Notes under the pieces: model-generated
What the model was told of the DNA's origin: nothing
What the model saw: the letters and a program-made list of their open reading frames with translations, nothing else
Databases searched by the model: none
Program-made: the position numbers and the translations under genes
Shown here: one piece after another, positions 24,699 to 31,996 of the stretch
Layout of the letters: each line of letters begins with the position of its first letter
How positions within the stretch are numbered: the first letter of the stretch is position 1
From: SIG607 sp045537575
GTDB taxonomy: Bacteria > Bacillota > Clostridia > Oscillospirales > Acutalibacteraceae
Direction: 5' to 3'
Length of the DNA stretch: 56,269 bases
Assembly (NCBI GenBank): GCA_045537575.1
Contig: JAZSPU010000043.1
Span: 1 to 56,269, forward strand

Positions 24699-25576
24699 GT
24701 TTTCACGCAACATTGGTAGTAATGGCAGCAGGTATGGGCAGCCGCTTTGGCGGACTTAAACAGCTTGAGCCTATCGGCAGAAACGGTGAGGTTATTCTTG
24801 ACTTTTCCGTGTATGATGCAATGGAAGCGGGCTTTGATAAGGTCGTTTTCGTTATCAAGCACGAAATCGAAGAAGACTTCAAACGTATTGTCGGTGACCG
24901 CATTGCCAAAAAGGTAAAGGTAGAATATGCTTTTCAGGAAATAAGTGATCTTCCCGAAGGCTTTACCGCGCCTGCAGACAGAACAAAGCCTTGGGGTACA
25001 ACTCAGGCAATTCTTTGCTGCAAGGATTTGGTTAACGAACCCTTTATAGTAGTAAATGCAGATGACTATTACGGTAAATCCGCATTCAAAAAAATGTATG
25101 ACTATTTAAAGCAGGGTACAGGCGACTATGCCATGGTAGGCTTTAGACTTGCTAATACCCTTACCGAAAACGGCACCGTATCCCGCGGCGTATGTAAAGA
25201 AGAAAACGGCTTTTTGACCTACATTGAGGAAAGAACCAAAATAGATGCCGCTTGTCGCTATACAAAGGATGGCGAAAACTGGATTCAAATGGAACCCGAT
25301 ACCGTTGTTTCTATGAATATGTGGGGCTTTACCGAGGATATTTTCGGATATCTCAATGAAAACTTTGTAAACTTCCTTAAGGATAATATAGACGTTCCCA
25401 AGTCCGAATGCTTCTTGCCTATGGCTGTTGCAGAGCTTATTGACAGAAACGAGAAAAGGGTAAGAGTTCTGGTTGCTGAGGATAAATGGTACGGCGTAAC
25501 CTATAAAGAGGATAAAGATGCGGTAGTTGCCGCAGTTTCCGCCCTTGAACAGCAGGGACTTTATGATAATATGTAA
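24695..25576 (+). CDS. sugar-phosphate nucleotidyltransferase family protein
   Basis: A 293-residue protein with the nucleotidyltransferase signature AAGMGSRFGGLKQ at residues 11-23 and the metal-binding NADDYYGK loop near residue 112. This fold makes NDP-sugars from sugar-1-phosphates. The variant GGLKQLEPIG with PWGTTQAILCC belongs to a less studied branch, so neither the sugar nor the nucleotide can be named. Coupling to the initiating sugar transferase suggests that it supplies that enzyme's NDP-sugar, but this is inference. Confidence 0.87.
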   Translation: MSFHATLVVMAAGMGSRFGGLKQLEPIGRNGEVILDFSVYDAMEAGFDKVVFVIKHEIEEDFKRIVGDRIAKKVKVEYAFQEISDLPEGFTAPADRTKPWGTTQAILCCKDLVNEPFIVVNADDYYGKSAFKKMYDYLKQGTGDYAMVGFRLANTLTENGTVSRGVCKEENGFLTYIEERTKIDAACRYTKDGENWIQMEPDTVVSMNMWGFTEDIFGYLNENFVNFLKDNIDVPKSECFLPMAVAELIDRNEKRVRVLVAEDKWYGVTYKEDKDAVVAAVSALEQQGLYDNM

Positions 25577-25577
25577 G

Positions 25578-25611
25578 AAAAAAGCTCAGTCCTTTTGGAC
25601 TGAGCTTTTTT
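25578..25611. terminator. strong bidirectional terminator
   Basis: A perfect 15-bp stem (25578-25592 / 25597-25611) with a TTTT loop and A/T-run ends. It serves the transferase operon and, read backwards, the convergent isomerase-like gene. Confidence 0.94.
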
Positions 25612-25638
25612 AGGGAGTAGGGATTAGGGAATAGGGAA
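25612..25638 (+). repeat. four G3 runs in exact 7-bp period (TAGGGAR-like), possible G-quadruplex
   Basis: GGG at 25613-25615, 25620-25622, 25627-25629 and 25634-25636, each separated by four bases (AGTA, ATTA, AATA). It lies between two convergent genes just past the terminator. It fits the G3N4 quadruplex formula and resembles telomere-type tandem repeats. I do not know of an established function for this motif in bacteria. Confidence 0.7.
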
Positions 25639-25641
25639 CAG

Positions 25642-26874
25642 TTAATAGTCTGCCATTAGTTTTTTGTAGTTTTCTAAGACGTCGCTGTGCTTTAAATATT
25701 CTTCTCTTTTAAAAAGCTTTGTATGCCAGCCTTCTTTAGCCCAGATTTCGCCATCCTCTAAAGTGCCCCTGCTTATTTCATATAAAAAGGGGCCTTTGTA
25801 GTCGGCTTTTATCAGTGCGCCTATTATGGCTTTCCAATCGTTGTTGCCTTCAAGCGGCATTAAATGACATTCATCGTTGCCCATAAAATCCGATACGTGA
25901 AGGGTTACGATTTTGTTTGCAAAACGGCTTATAATATCTTCGGCTTTTTCGCTTGAAGTGTGATTAAGGTCAAAGCACATTCTAAGGCTTTCGTTAAAGG
26001 ATAAAATTTCATACATATCGCTGCTGTTTCTGCCAAGGCAGGTTCGGGGCAGATTCTCTACCGCTAAGGTAACCCCCAAATCATCTGCAAAAGCGCAAAG
26101 CTCGTTTAAGGAAATTTTAAGCTGATTAAGGGAAGCCTTTCTGTCGTCCTCGTGTATGGGCTCACCGCTGGGATGAATAACAAACACATTTATATTAGCA
26201 TCTCTTTTAGCTTCTTTTATAAGCTCCTTGAAATAAATTACGGTAAAATCTCTTACCGCTTGGTCAAGAGCGGCAAGGTTAAGTGTGTTAAAGGGCATAA
26301 AGGGAAGATGAAAAGACCAAAGTGTTATGCCGAATTTATCTGCAAGACGTTTAAATTCCTTAAAATCAATATTTACCGTATTCTCATATCTGCCAAAGGA
26401 AATTTCTATATGTGAAATGCCGTTTTCTTTATACCTTTTAAATTCATTTTCATCTGCCGTTTTTGTAAAGCAACTGTGTGAAAGGCCTAAGGGGAAGGGC
26501 GGATTAAAGGAATCGCAGAGCTTCTCGCTTTTTGCCATATAGTCGCCGATTTCCTTAAGCTTTATAAAAAGCTCGTCATCATTTCCCGAAAGGGTAATAA
26601 TATTAAGCCCTGATTTTTGGGCGCAGTATAAAATGTTTTGGTCTGCATTTTGAATAATTACAAGATTATCTTCTTTTTTAGCAAAGGAAATTATGGTTTG
26701 ACAGGCGGCTTCGCAATCGCTTTCGAGAATAAAATAAGGCTTTTTGCCTATCTTTATATTCGGTATATCGGTTTTTAAAAAGTTGCTTTTTAAAAGATTT
26801 GCCAGATATCCGCAAAAAGCTTGGCTTTTATCATATATAAATACTGTGGCATTTTTGTTTAGATTTATAAGCAT
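25642..26874 (-). CDS. sugar phosphate isomerase/epimerase-like TIM barrel protein with extra N-terminal domain
   Basis: A 410-residue protein. Residues about 130-395 form an AP-endonuclease-2-type TIM barrel as in xylose isomerase-like epimerases: SHIEISFGRY, WSFHLPFMPFN, NVFVIHPSGEP, TLAVENLPR, CFDLNHTS, VTLHVSDF and FLYEISRG, with the Glu/His/Asp residues expected for a metal centre. Residues 1 to about 120 form an additional alpha/beta domain (ATVFIYDKSQAFCGYL ... NIITLSGNDDELF) that I cannot name. The frame extends to a GTG at 26886, but the ATG at 26874 lies 9 bp after AAAGGTG and is preferred. The substrate is unknown. It is monocistronic, with its own promoter. Confidence 0.8.
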   Translation of the reverse strand: MLINLNKNATVFIYDKSQAFCGYLANLLKSNFLKTDIPNIKIGKKPYFILESDCEAACQTIISFAKKEDNLVIIQNADQNILYCAQKSGLNIITLSGNDDELFIKLKEIGDYMAKSEKLCDSFNPPFPLGLSHSCFTKTADENEFKRYKENGISHIEISFGRYENTVNIDFKEFKRLADKFGITLWSFHLPFMPFNTLNLAALDQAVRDFTVIYFKELIKEAKRDANINVFVIHPSGEPIHEDDRKASLNQLKISLNELCAFADDLGVTLAVENLPRTCLGRNSSDMYEILSFNESLRMCFDLNHTSSEKAEDIISRFANKIVTLHVSDFMGNDECHLMPLEGNNDWKAIIGALIKADYKGPFLYEISRGTLEDGEIWAKEGWHTKLFKREEYLKHSDVLENYKKLMADY

Positions 26875-26899
26875 AAAAAACAGCACCTTTCTTGTTTAC

Positions 26900-26928
26900 A
26901 TAATATACTACTTACGAGAAAAAATCAA
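26900..26928 (-). promoter_or_regulatory. sigma-A promoter of the isomerase-like gene
   Basis: Minus strand: TTGATT (26928-26923), 17 bp, TATTAT (26905-26900), 26 bp before the ATG. Confidence 0.65.
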
Positions 26929-26997
26929 GAAAAGCCGGACCTATATATACCATTATTTTGATTTATTGTCATTTTGTTACATTTCAATAAAAGCTCG

Positions 26998-27026
26998 TTG
27001 ACAAAATTTAAAAAATATGTTAAACT
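26998..27026 (+). promoter_or_regulatory. sigma-A promoter of the 220-residue cohesin/dockerin gene
   Basis: TTGACA (26998-27003), 17 bp, TAAACT (27021-27026) preceded by TGT. Confidence 0.68.
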
Positions 27027-27068
27027 ACACTTGATTAAGAATACCATATATGTGGAAGGTGTATAAAA

Positions 27069-27731
27069 ATGAAAAAAATATTAGCTGTTATTCTTTGTGT
27101 ATGTATGATGTTTACCTTGTCTTTAGGCGTTTGCGCTGATACCGGAATAGATGATTCTATAACCGATGCAGGTGATATTTTCGGTGCAACTTCCGTTTAT
27201 TTCCTTGATGCTCAAGTGAGCAAAGGCGGCGACGTTACCGTTGACGTAATGTTGCAGAGTAACCCCGGTGTTACCGAGATTAAGGTTACCTTCGCCCTTC
27301 CCGAAGGTATTTCTATCAAAAGCGTAGCAAACGGTGATAAGGGAACAGCAACTCTTGGAAATAACGTAGTTACCGTTTCTGATGCAGAAGTTATTTCTGC
27401 AACCGATTGCTGTATCGCAAAGGTTACCTTTACTGCAACAGCAGAAGGCGAAAAAAAGGTTACACTTTCCGCTACCGCTAAAAACGGCGCAAATAATATA
27501 GATGTAAACGGCTTAGAATGTGTTATTAATGTTACCGCTTCCGCAGTAGTTGTTATCCCCGGTGACGTTGACGGTAACGGAGCTGTTAACACTACCGACC
27601 TTGCTGAAATTAAGCTTTTCCTTGCACAAATAAAGGATGAGGTTTGCGAAGGTGCTGATCTTAACGATGACGGAGCTGTTACTACTACCGACCTTGCAGC
27701 GTTGAAGCTTATTCTTGTGGCAAATAATTAA
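27069..27731 (+). CDS. small secreted cohesin-like + type-I dockerin protein
   Basis: A 220-residue secreted protein: signal peptide about 1-23 (ILAVILCVCMMFTLSLGVCA), a cohesin-like beta-sandwich at about 35-160 with the patterns GGDVTVDVMLQSNPGVTEIKV and CIAKVTFTATAEGEKKVTLS, and a type-I dockerin at 164-220 with both calcium loops complete (DVDGNGAVNTTDLAEIKL and DLNDDGAVTTTDLAALKL). Dockerin positions 10 and 11, which set partner choice in known systems, are TT in both repeats. With one donor and one acceptor module and no enzyme, it could act as an adaptor or polymerising link; that is inference. GGAAGGTG precedes the ATG. Confidence 0.82.
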   Translation: MKKILAVILCVCMMFTLSLGVCADTGIDDSITDAGDIFGATSVYFLDAQVSKGGDVTVDVMLQSNPGVTEIKVTFALPEGISIKSVANGDKGTATLGNNVVTVSDAEVISATDCCIAKVTFTATAEGEKKVTLSATAKNGANNIDVNGLECVINVTASAVVVIPGDVDGNGAVNTTDLAEIKLFLAQIKDEVCEGADLNDDGAVTTTDLAALKLILVANN

Positions 27732-27745
27732 AACATAAATATTCC

Positions 27746-27783
27746 GCCTGACTGATACGTTGTATTGGTCAGGCTTCTTTTTT
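27746..27783 (+). terminator. terminator after the 220-residue cohesin/dockerin gene
   Basis: A 13-bp stem 27746-27758 / 27762-27774 with two G-U pairs, a GTT loop, and a T-rich tail (TTCTTTTTTT). Confidence 0.88.
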
Positions 27784-27790
27784 TATCCGG

Positions 27791-27819
27791 TTGATTTTCT
27801 TTTATAAATATTGTATAAT
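27791..27819 (+). promoter_or_regulatory. sigma-A promoter of the 27849-30007 pair
   Basis: TTGATT (27791-27796), 17 bp, TATAAT (27814-27819), 29 bp before the ATG of the first gene. Confidence 0.75.
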
Positions 27820-27848
27820 AAAGTGAATAACTTTCTAAGGAGATCATA

Positions 27849-28445
27849 ATGAAAAGACTGTTTAGTATCTTTCTTTCCCTTTTGTTGATTGTTTCGGTTT
27901 TTTCCTTCGCAGCTTTTGCTGATGGCGGAGTAACCGTCCTAAAGCTTAATGAGTATCTTCAAAGCGGAGAAACCCTTTCTCTTTCCGTTACCTTTAATAC
28001 CGATAGGACCTCTAATGCCTTTATGTATGATTTAGAGTATGATTCTTCTGTTCTTGATTTTGCTAACGTTTCCGACGGTATGTGTAACGAATATGAAAAA
28101 GGCAAAATTAAATACGTAAATGTAGGTAACGGTAAAAGCGATACTGCGACCTTTACCTTCCGCACAATGACCTCGGGAAAAACCGATATAAAAATTACCA
28201 ATATATATTCTGCTGATGATAAGGAGTATTCATATCCTTCCGTCACCTATAGTGTAAGTATTGACGTTGCTGCAAGAGGAGATGCGGATGGTAACGGGGT
28301 AATAAATACAACCGACCTCGCCAAATTAAAACTTTATCTTGCAGGCATCGATAAAAATATAAGTGACTTTGCCGATTACGATAAAAACGGTGAGATAAAT
28401 ACAACCGACTTGGCTTCTCTTAAATTATATCTTGCGGGGTGTTAA
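27849..28445 (+). CDS. small secreted cohesin-like + type-I dockerin protein
   Basis: A 198-residue secreted protein: signal peptide about 1-25 ending AAFAD, a cohesin-like domain at about 28-140 (SGETLSLSVTFNTDRTSNAF, MYDLEYDSSVLDFANV, DTATFTFRTMTSGKTDIKI) and a dockerin at 144-198 with DADGNGVINTTDLAKLKL and DYDKNGEINTTDLASLKL. Both dockerin repeats again have TT at the recognition positions. It matches the 220-residue protein just upstream in plan and is probably its paralogue. AAGGAGATC is an excellent ribosome binding site. The next gene begins just past the stop, so the two are translationally coupled. Confidence 0.82.
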   Translation: MKRLFSIFLSLLLIVSVFSFAAFADGGVTVLKLNEYLQSGETLSLSVTFNTDRTSNAFMYDLEYDSSVLDFANVSDGMCNEYEKGKIKYVNVGNGKSDTATFTFRTMTSGKTDIKITNIYSADDKEYSYPSVTYSVSIDVAARGDADGNGVINTTDLAKLKLYLAGIDKNISDFADYDKNGEINTTDLASLKLYLAGC

Positions 28446-28447
28446 AG

Positions 28448-30007
28448 GTGACAAAGAAAATTCTGGCTTTGGTTTTATGCATCGGCTTCATATTTACAGG
28501 CTTTAACGTTCTTGCCCAAACTGAACTTTCGGTAAACATGGAATTTGTTGAGGATACGGTGGAGGTTAATGGGGAAGCGGCTCTCAGAATAAGTGTCAGC
28601 GGCGACGTTAAAAAAGTAAAGGCTAATATAGAATATAATATTTATTTTTCCGGTTTTGGAGGAAGCGGGTTGGCATACGATATAAATGCCGGAGAATATA
28701 CAATTACCTTCACTCCTTCCGATGAACCCTACGTCCTTTATTGCTACCCAGTTAATTATGGAAATGCGCAGATAACCCTTAAAAACATCACCTGTGAAAC
28801 CGATAGCGGCAGTGTGAATTTGGGCAATATGACGGCAAAGATAACGGTAATTCCTAAATATACACATATATATAATAAGGAAGATCTTAATAACGTACGC
28901 AATGATTTAAGCGGCGCCTATCTTCTTATGAATGATATTGAGTTTACTCCCGAGGATTTCGAGGAGGGCGGAGCCTTCTATAACGATGGCTTCGGTTGGA
29001 TTCCTATTGGTGCCGTTGTCAATGATAAGGAAGCTTTTACAGGTGAGTTTAACGGTAACGGTTATACCATTTCGGGCCTTACCATAAATAAAGCTTATTA
29101 TAACTATTGCGGACTATTCGGTGTTAACAGAGGCAACGTCGCTTCCCTTCGCTTAAAGGATGCGGTAGTTGACGGTAAAATAGGCATAAATATGTCGGTA
29201 CCTTCTTCTACTCCCAGCGTAAGCTCAGATATTGACTATGAAGATAAGGACGTGTGGACGGAGCCTGACGACAGCATCACCGAAGAAAGCCTTAATAAAT
29301 ATGACCGCACAGGCGCTTCAACCGCAAATATAGGTCTTATTTGCGGACTGAATTACGGAACAATTAAAAAGTGCTTTGTGTCAGGTCAGCTTTACTCAAA
29401 CAGCAGCGCAGGTGGCGTAGCGGGAAGAAATATCGGCAGCATTTCTCTTTGCGCTTCAAAGGTAGATATAAGAGACGCAGCTGTTGCAGGCGGTATCGCA
29501 GGAATAACAGGCGCCTACTCAAAGATAACCGACTGCGCGAGTGAAGGCAGTATTGTTGCTACCCTTTCGGGCGGCATTTTGGGAAACGCTTTGGGAACGG
29601 TGCAGAGAGCTTATTCCGTGTGCTCGGGCGAGGGATTAAAGGCTTGCTTTGGTAAAAATTCGGGAGTGAAGGCAAGTCAGTCTTACGCTTTCGGCAATGT
29701 TGAAGAGGATGAACTAAGTGAAATAAAACCTTTAGAGGAACTATCGAAACTTCGTTTTGACGGCGGAGAATGGACCTATGGTAAAGATAAACCGTACCCC
29801 ACGCCCCTTGCAGATTTAATCGTATCTGTGATTTTGGGTGACTTAAACGGTGACGGCGAGGTAACTACTGTTGATTTGGCTGTTTTAAAGCTATACCTTG
29901 CAAGACTCTCTGAAGTGGATGAAACGGCAGGGGATATGAACGGTGACGGCGAGGTAACTACCGTTGACCTTGCAGTTTTAAAACTTAAACTTGCAGGTAT
30001 AGAATAG
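28448..30007 (+). CDS. secreted GLUG-repeat protein with C-terminal type-I dockerin
   Basis: A 519-residue secreted protein. Signal peptide about 1-23 (ILALVLCIGFIFTGFNVLA). Residues about 25-135 form a beta-sandwich domain, possibly cohesin-like. Residues about 140-410 hold GLUG-like repeats (FTGEFNGNGYTISGLTI, YCGLFGVNRGNVASL, IGLICGLNYGTIKKC, AGGVAGRNIGSISLC, AGGIAGITGAYSKIT), a right-handed repeat fold common in adhesins. A dockerin at about 464-519 has two almost identical loops, each with TTVDLAVLKL. The longest frame starts at a GTG at 28439 overlapping the previous gene, but GGGGTG is spaced correctly for the GTG at 28448, which I use. It could bind sugars or a cell surface; no catalytic motif is seen. 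Confidence 0.78.
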   Translation: MTKKILALVLCIGFIFTGFNVLAQTELSVNMEFVEDTVEVNGEAALRISVSGDVKKVKANIEYNIYFSGFGGSGLAYDINAGEYTITFTPSDEPYVLYCYPVNYGNAQITLKNITCETDSGSVNLGNMTAKITVIPKYTHIYNKEDLNNVRNDLSGAYLLMNDIEFTPEDFEEGGAFYNDGFGWIPIGAVVNDKEAFTGEFNGNGYTISGLTINKAYYNYCGLFGVNRGNVASLRLKDAVVDGKIGINMSVPSSTPSVSSDIDYEDKDVWTEPDDSITEESLNKYDRTGASTANIGLICGLNYGTIKKCFVSGQLYSNSSAGGVAGRNIGSISLCASKVDIRDAAVAGGIAGITGAYSKITDCASEGSIVATLSGGILGNALGTVQRAYSVCSGEGLKACFGKNSGVKASQSYAFGNVEEDELSEIKPLEELSKLRFDGGEWTYGKDKPYPTPLADLIVSVILGDLNGDGEVTTVDLAVLKLYLARLSEVDETAGDMNGDGEVTTVDLAVLKLKLAGIE

Positions 30008-30089
30008 TTATATTTTTTTCGGTTTTTGAAATTTTTGGCATAAGACTTTTAAATATTTTAAAAAATTTGTGTATTTTATCAAAAAAGAG

Positions 30090-30118
30090 TTGACAATATG
30101 CGGCTCGTTGATTATAAT
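30090..30118 (+). promoter_or_regulatory. perfect consensus sigma-A promoter of the wall-anchored protein
   Basis: TTGACA (30090-30095), exactly 17 bp, TATAAT (30113-30118): the full consensus. It is the strongest-looking promoter in the window and is followed by a leader of about 60 bases. Confidence 0.88.
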
Positions 30119-30184
30119 AAACTCAAGTAATTGTCCTTAGGGATATTATGAAAATTTTTAGAAAAGGAAAAAAAGGTGATTCAA

Positions 30185-31927
30185 ATGAAAAAGAAACTCT
30201 TTGCTTTAGTTCTTTCAGTTGTAATGCTCGTATCTTTATTGGTACCTGTACTTGTTAGTAGTGCTGAAGAAACTTATGATGCTAAAATTGGCTTAGGCGA
30301 AGTTGCCATCCAAGAACTTCAAGGTGTTAAATATCTTACCATTCCGGTATTAATTGAAAATAACACTGAAATTGTTGGTCTTCGTTATTATGTTACTAGC
30401 GAAGAAAATGTTACTCCTTTTAATTTCCGTGCAGGTAGCTTTAAGGAAGTAATCACAGATCCTTTTGGTGATGAAAAAACAAATAGTTTTGGTATTACCC
30501 CCAACACATTAGAAAACGGTTTCTTTGTATTGCATGCTGCTAGCGAAGACGCTTACGGTATCACTACAAAGGAAGGTGTTGTGGGTACTGCTTACTTTAA
30601 TCTTCCCACCGAAATCGGCACCTATAACTTCACAATCGAAGTTGGTGACGCTTCTCACTATACAAGAGATGAAGCTGGTAATCCTACCGCAGGTACTGCT
30701 GTAGTTGGTTATACCACTCAGAAGGTTTCCTACACTGTAGAATGTACTTCTCACAACCCCGGTGATGCTGAAGAAACCAAGGCTCCTACCTGTGACGAAA
30801 AGGGTGAAGAAGTAGTTAAATGTACTGCTTGCGAAAAGGTTCTTGATACCAACGAAGTTGCTGCTCTCGGTCATGATATGGTAGCTGACGAAGAAAATTC
30901 CAAGGCTCCTACCTGTGACGAAAAGGGCGTAAAAGCTACCAAGTGTAACCGCGAAGGTTGCGATCATACCGAAGAAGAAGAAATTGCTGCTCTCGGTCAT
31001 AAAGAAGGCGAAGCTGAAGAAACTAAGGCTCCTACCTGTACCGAAAAGGGCGAAAAGACTGTTAAGTGTACTGTATGTGAAGAAGTAATTGATACCATCG
31101 ACGTTGCTGCTCTCGGTCATAAATGGGATGCCGGTACCGTAGCTGAAGGTGTTAAATGCGGCGAAACTGCTGACACTACACACAAGTGCTTAAATGACGG
31201 TTGTGATGCAACCGACGTTAGAGAAGGCGCTGTAGTTGAGCACGATATGGTAGCTGACGAAGAAAATTCTAAGGCTCCTACCTGTACTGAAAAGGGCGTA
31301 GAAGCTACTAAGTGTAACCGCGAAGGTTGCGATCATACCGAAGAAGAAGAAGTTGCTGCTCTCGGTCATACTGAAGGCGAATATGAAGTAGTATTAAAGC
31401 CTACCTCTGAAGCAATGGGCAAGAAGGAAGCTAGATGTACCGTATGTGGCGAAGTTGCTGCTACTGAGGATATTGCTAAGCTTGAAAAGGTTGTAGAGGG
31501 TGAAATGTTCATTTTCGAATCTGAAGAAGCTAACCTTCCTGATGATATCGGTCTCTTTGCAGATGAAGAAAATGTTGAAGAAGCAGACGGCAAGATTACT
31601 GTTCCCTTCGTTTTCTATTCCGAATATGTTGACCTTGAGGGTGAAGTAAAAGTTTCTATTGATACTAAGATGTTTGAAGCAGAAGGCTTTAAGAACCTTA
31701 AGGTTTACGCAGTAAATGAAGCAGGCGAAAAAGTGCTTATAAGCGAAATCAAAGATGGTATCCTTACCTTCGATGCTGATCTCGCAGGCGAATATATTCT
31801 CGAAGCAGAAGAAGTTAAGACTTCTCCTGAAACCGGCGATGCTTCCAACGTTGTAGTATTTGCTGTAGTTGCTCTTATGGCTGTTGCTGCTCTCGTAGTA
31901 GTTGGTAAAAAGAGATTTGCTCTTTAA
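30185..31927 (+). CDS. wall-anchored cohesin-like / Cys-repeat surface protein with SPETG sorting signal
   Basis: A 580-residue surface protein. Signal peptide about 1-27. A cohesin-like domain lies at about 30-195. Six units at about 195-440 follow the pattern TC-x3-G-x4-KC-x(2-4)-C...GH, and the last has lost its first Cys (PTSEAMGKKEARC). A further beta domain of about 100 residues follows. The C-terminus is a sorting signal: SPETGD, a hydrophobic run of about 20 residues, then KKRFAL. SPxTG matches the class B sortase motif known from Clostridioides difficile. Codon use is strongly biased (GCT, GAA, AAG) and the promoter is perfect consensus, so it is likely abundant. The GTG at 30176 lies in the AAAAAAGGTGAT site; the ATG at 30185 is the start. 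It may anchor the neighbouring dockerin proteins. Confidence 0.83.
   Translation: MKKKLFALVLSVVMLVSLLVPVLVSSAEETYDAKIGLGEVAIQELQGVKYLTIPVLIENNTEIVGLRYYVTSEENVTPFNFRAGSFKEVITDPFGDEKTNSFGITPNTLENGFFVLHAASEDAYGITTKEGVVGTAYFNLPTEIGTYNFTIEVGDASHYTRDEAGNPTAGTAVVGYTTQKVSYTVECTSHNPGDAEETKAPTCDEKGEEVVKCTACEKVLDTNEVAALGHDMVADEENSKAPTCDEKGVKATKCNREGCDHTEEEEIAALGHKEGEAEETKAPTCTEKGEKTVKCTVCEEVIDTIDVAALGHKWDAGTVAEGVKCGETADTTHKCLNDGCDATDVREGAVVEHDMVADEENSKAPTCTEKGVEATKCNREGCDHTEEEEVAALGHTEGEYEVVLKPTSEAMGKKEARCTVCGEVAATEDIAKLEKVVEGEMFIFESEEANLPDDIGLFADEENVEEADGKITVPFVFYSEYVDLEGEVKVSIDTKMFEAEGFKNLKVYAVNEAGEKVLISEIKDGILTFDADLAGEYILEAEEVKTSPETGDASNVVVFAVVALMAVAALVVVGKKRFAL
30875..31000 (+). repeat. 126-bp direct repeat inside the wall-anchored protein gene, copy 1
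   Basis: Almost identical to 31244-31369, differing at only a few bases. It encodes one Cys-repeat unit (MVADEENSKAPTCDEKG through AALGH). Such a long repeat can expand or contract by slippage or recombination. Confidence 0.85.
31244..31369 (+). repeat. 126-bp direct repeat inside the wall-anchored protein gene, copy 2
   Basis: Second copy of 30875-31000, in frame and 369 bp downstream, separated by two more diverged units. Confidence 0.85.
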
Positions 31928-31948
31928 TAATTAGTTTTCACTAATTGG

Positions 31949-31978
31949 GTGTCGGCGGTTTCCGCCGACACTTTTTTT
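31949..31978 (+). terminator. terminator between the two anchored cohesin-like genes
   Basis: GTGTCGGCGG (31949-31958) pairs perfectly with CCGCCGACAC (31962-31971) around TTT, followed by T7. Only 18 bp separate it from the next ATG, so no promoter for 31997 fits after it. Confidence 0.93.
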
Positions 31979-31996
31979 ATCGAAAGGTAGTTCATA

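Noticed and set aside
25612..25638. CRISPR-like array
   Set aside because: The period is 7 bp with no spacers; it is a simple tandem G-repeat.
30148..30258. 36-codon upstream frame overlapping the start of the wall-anchored protein gene
   Set aside because: Weak ribosome binding site, no recognisable peptide, and it overlaps the true start in another frame; probably chance.
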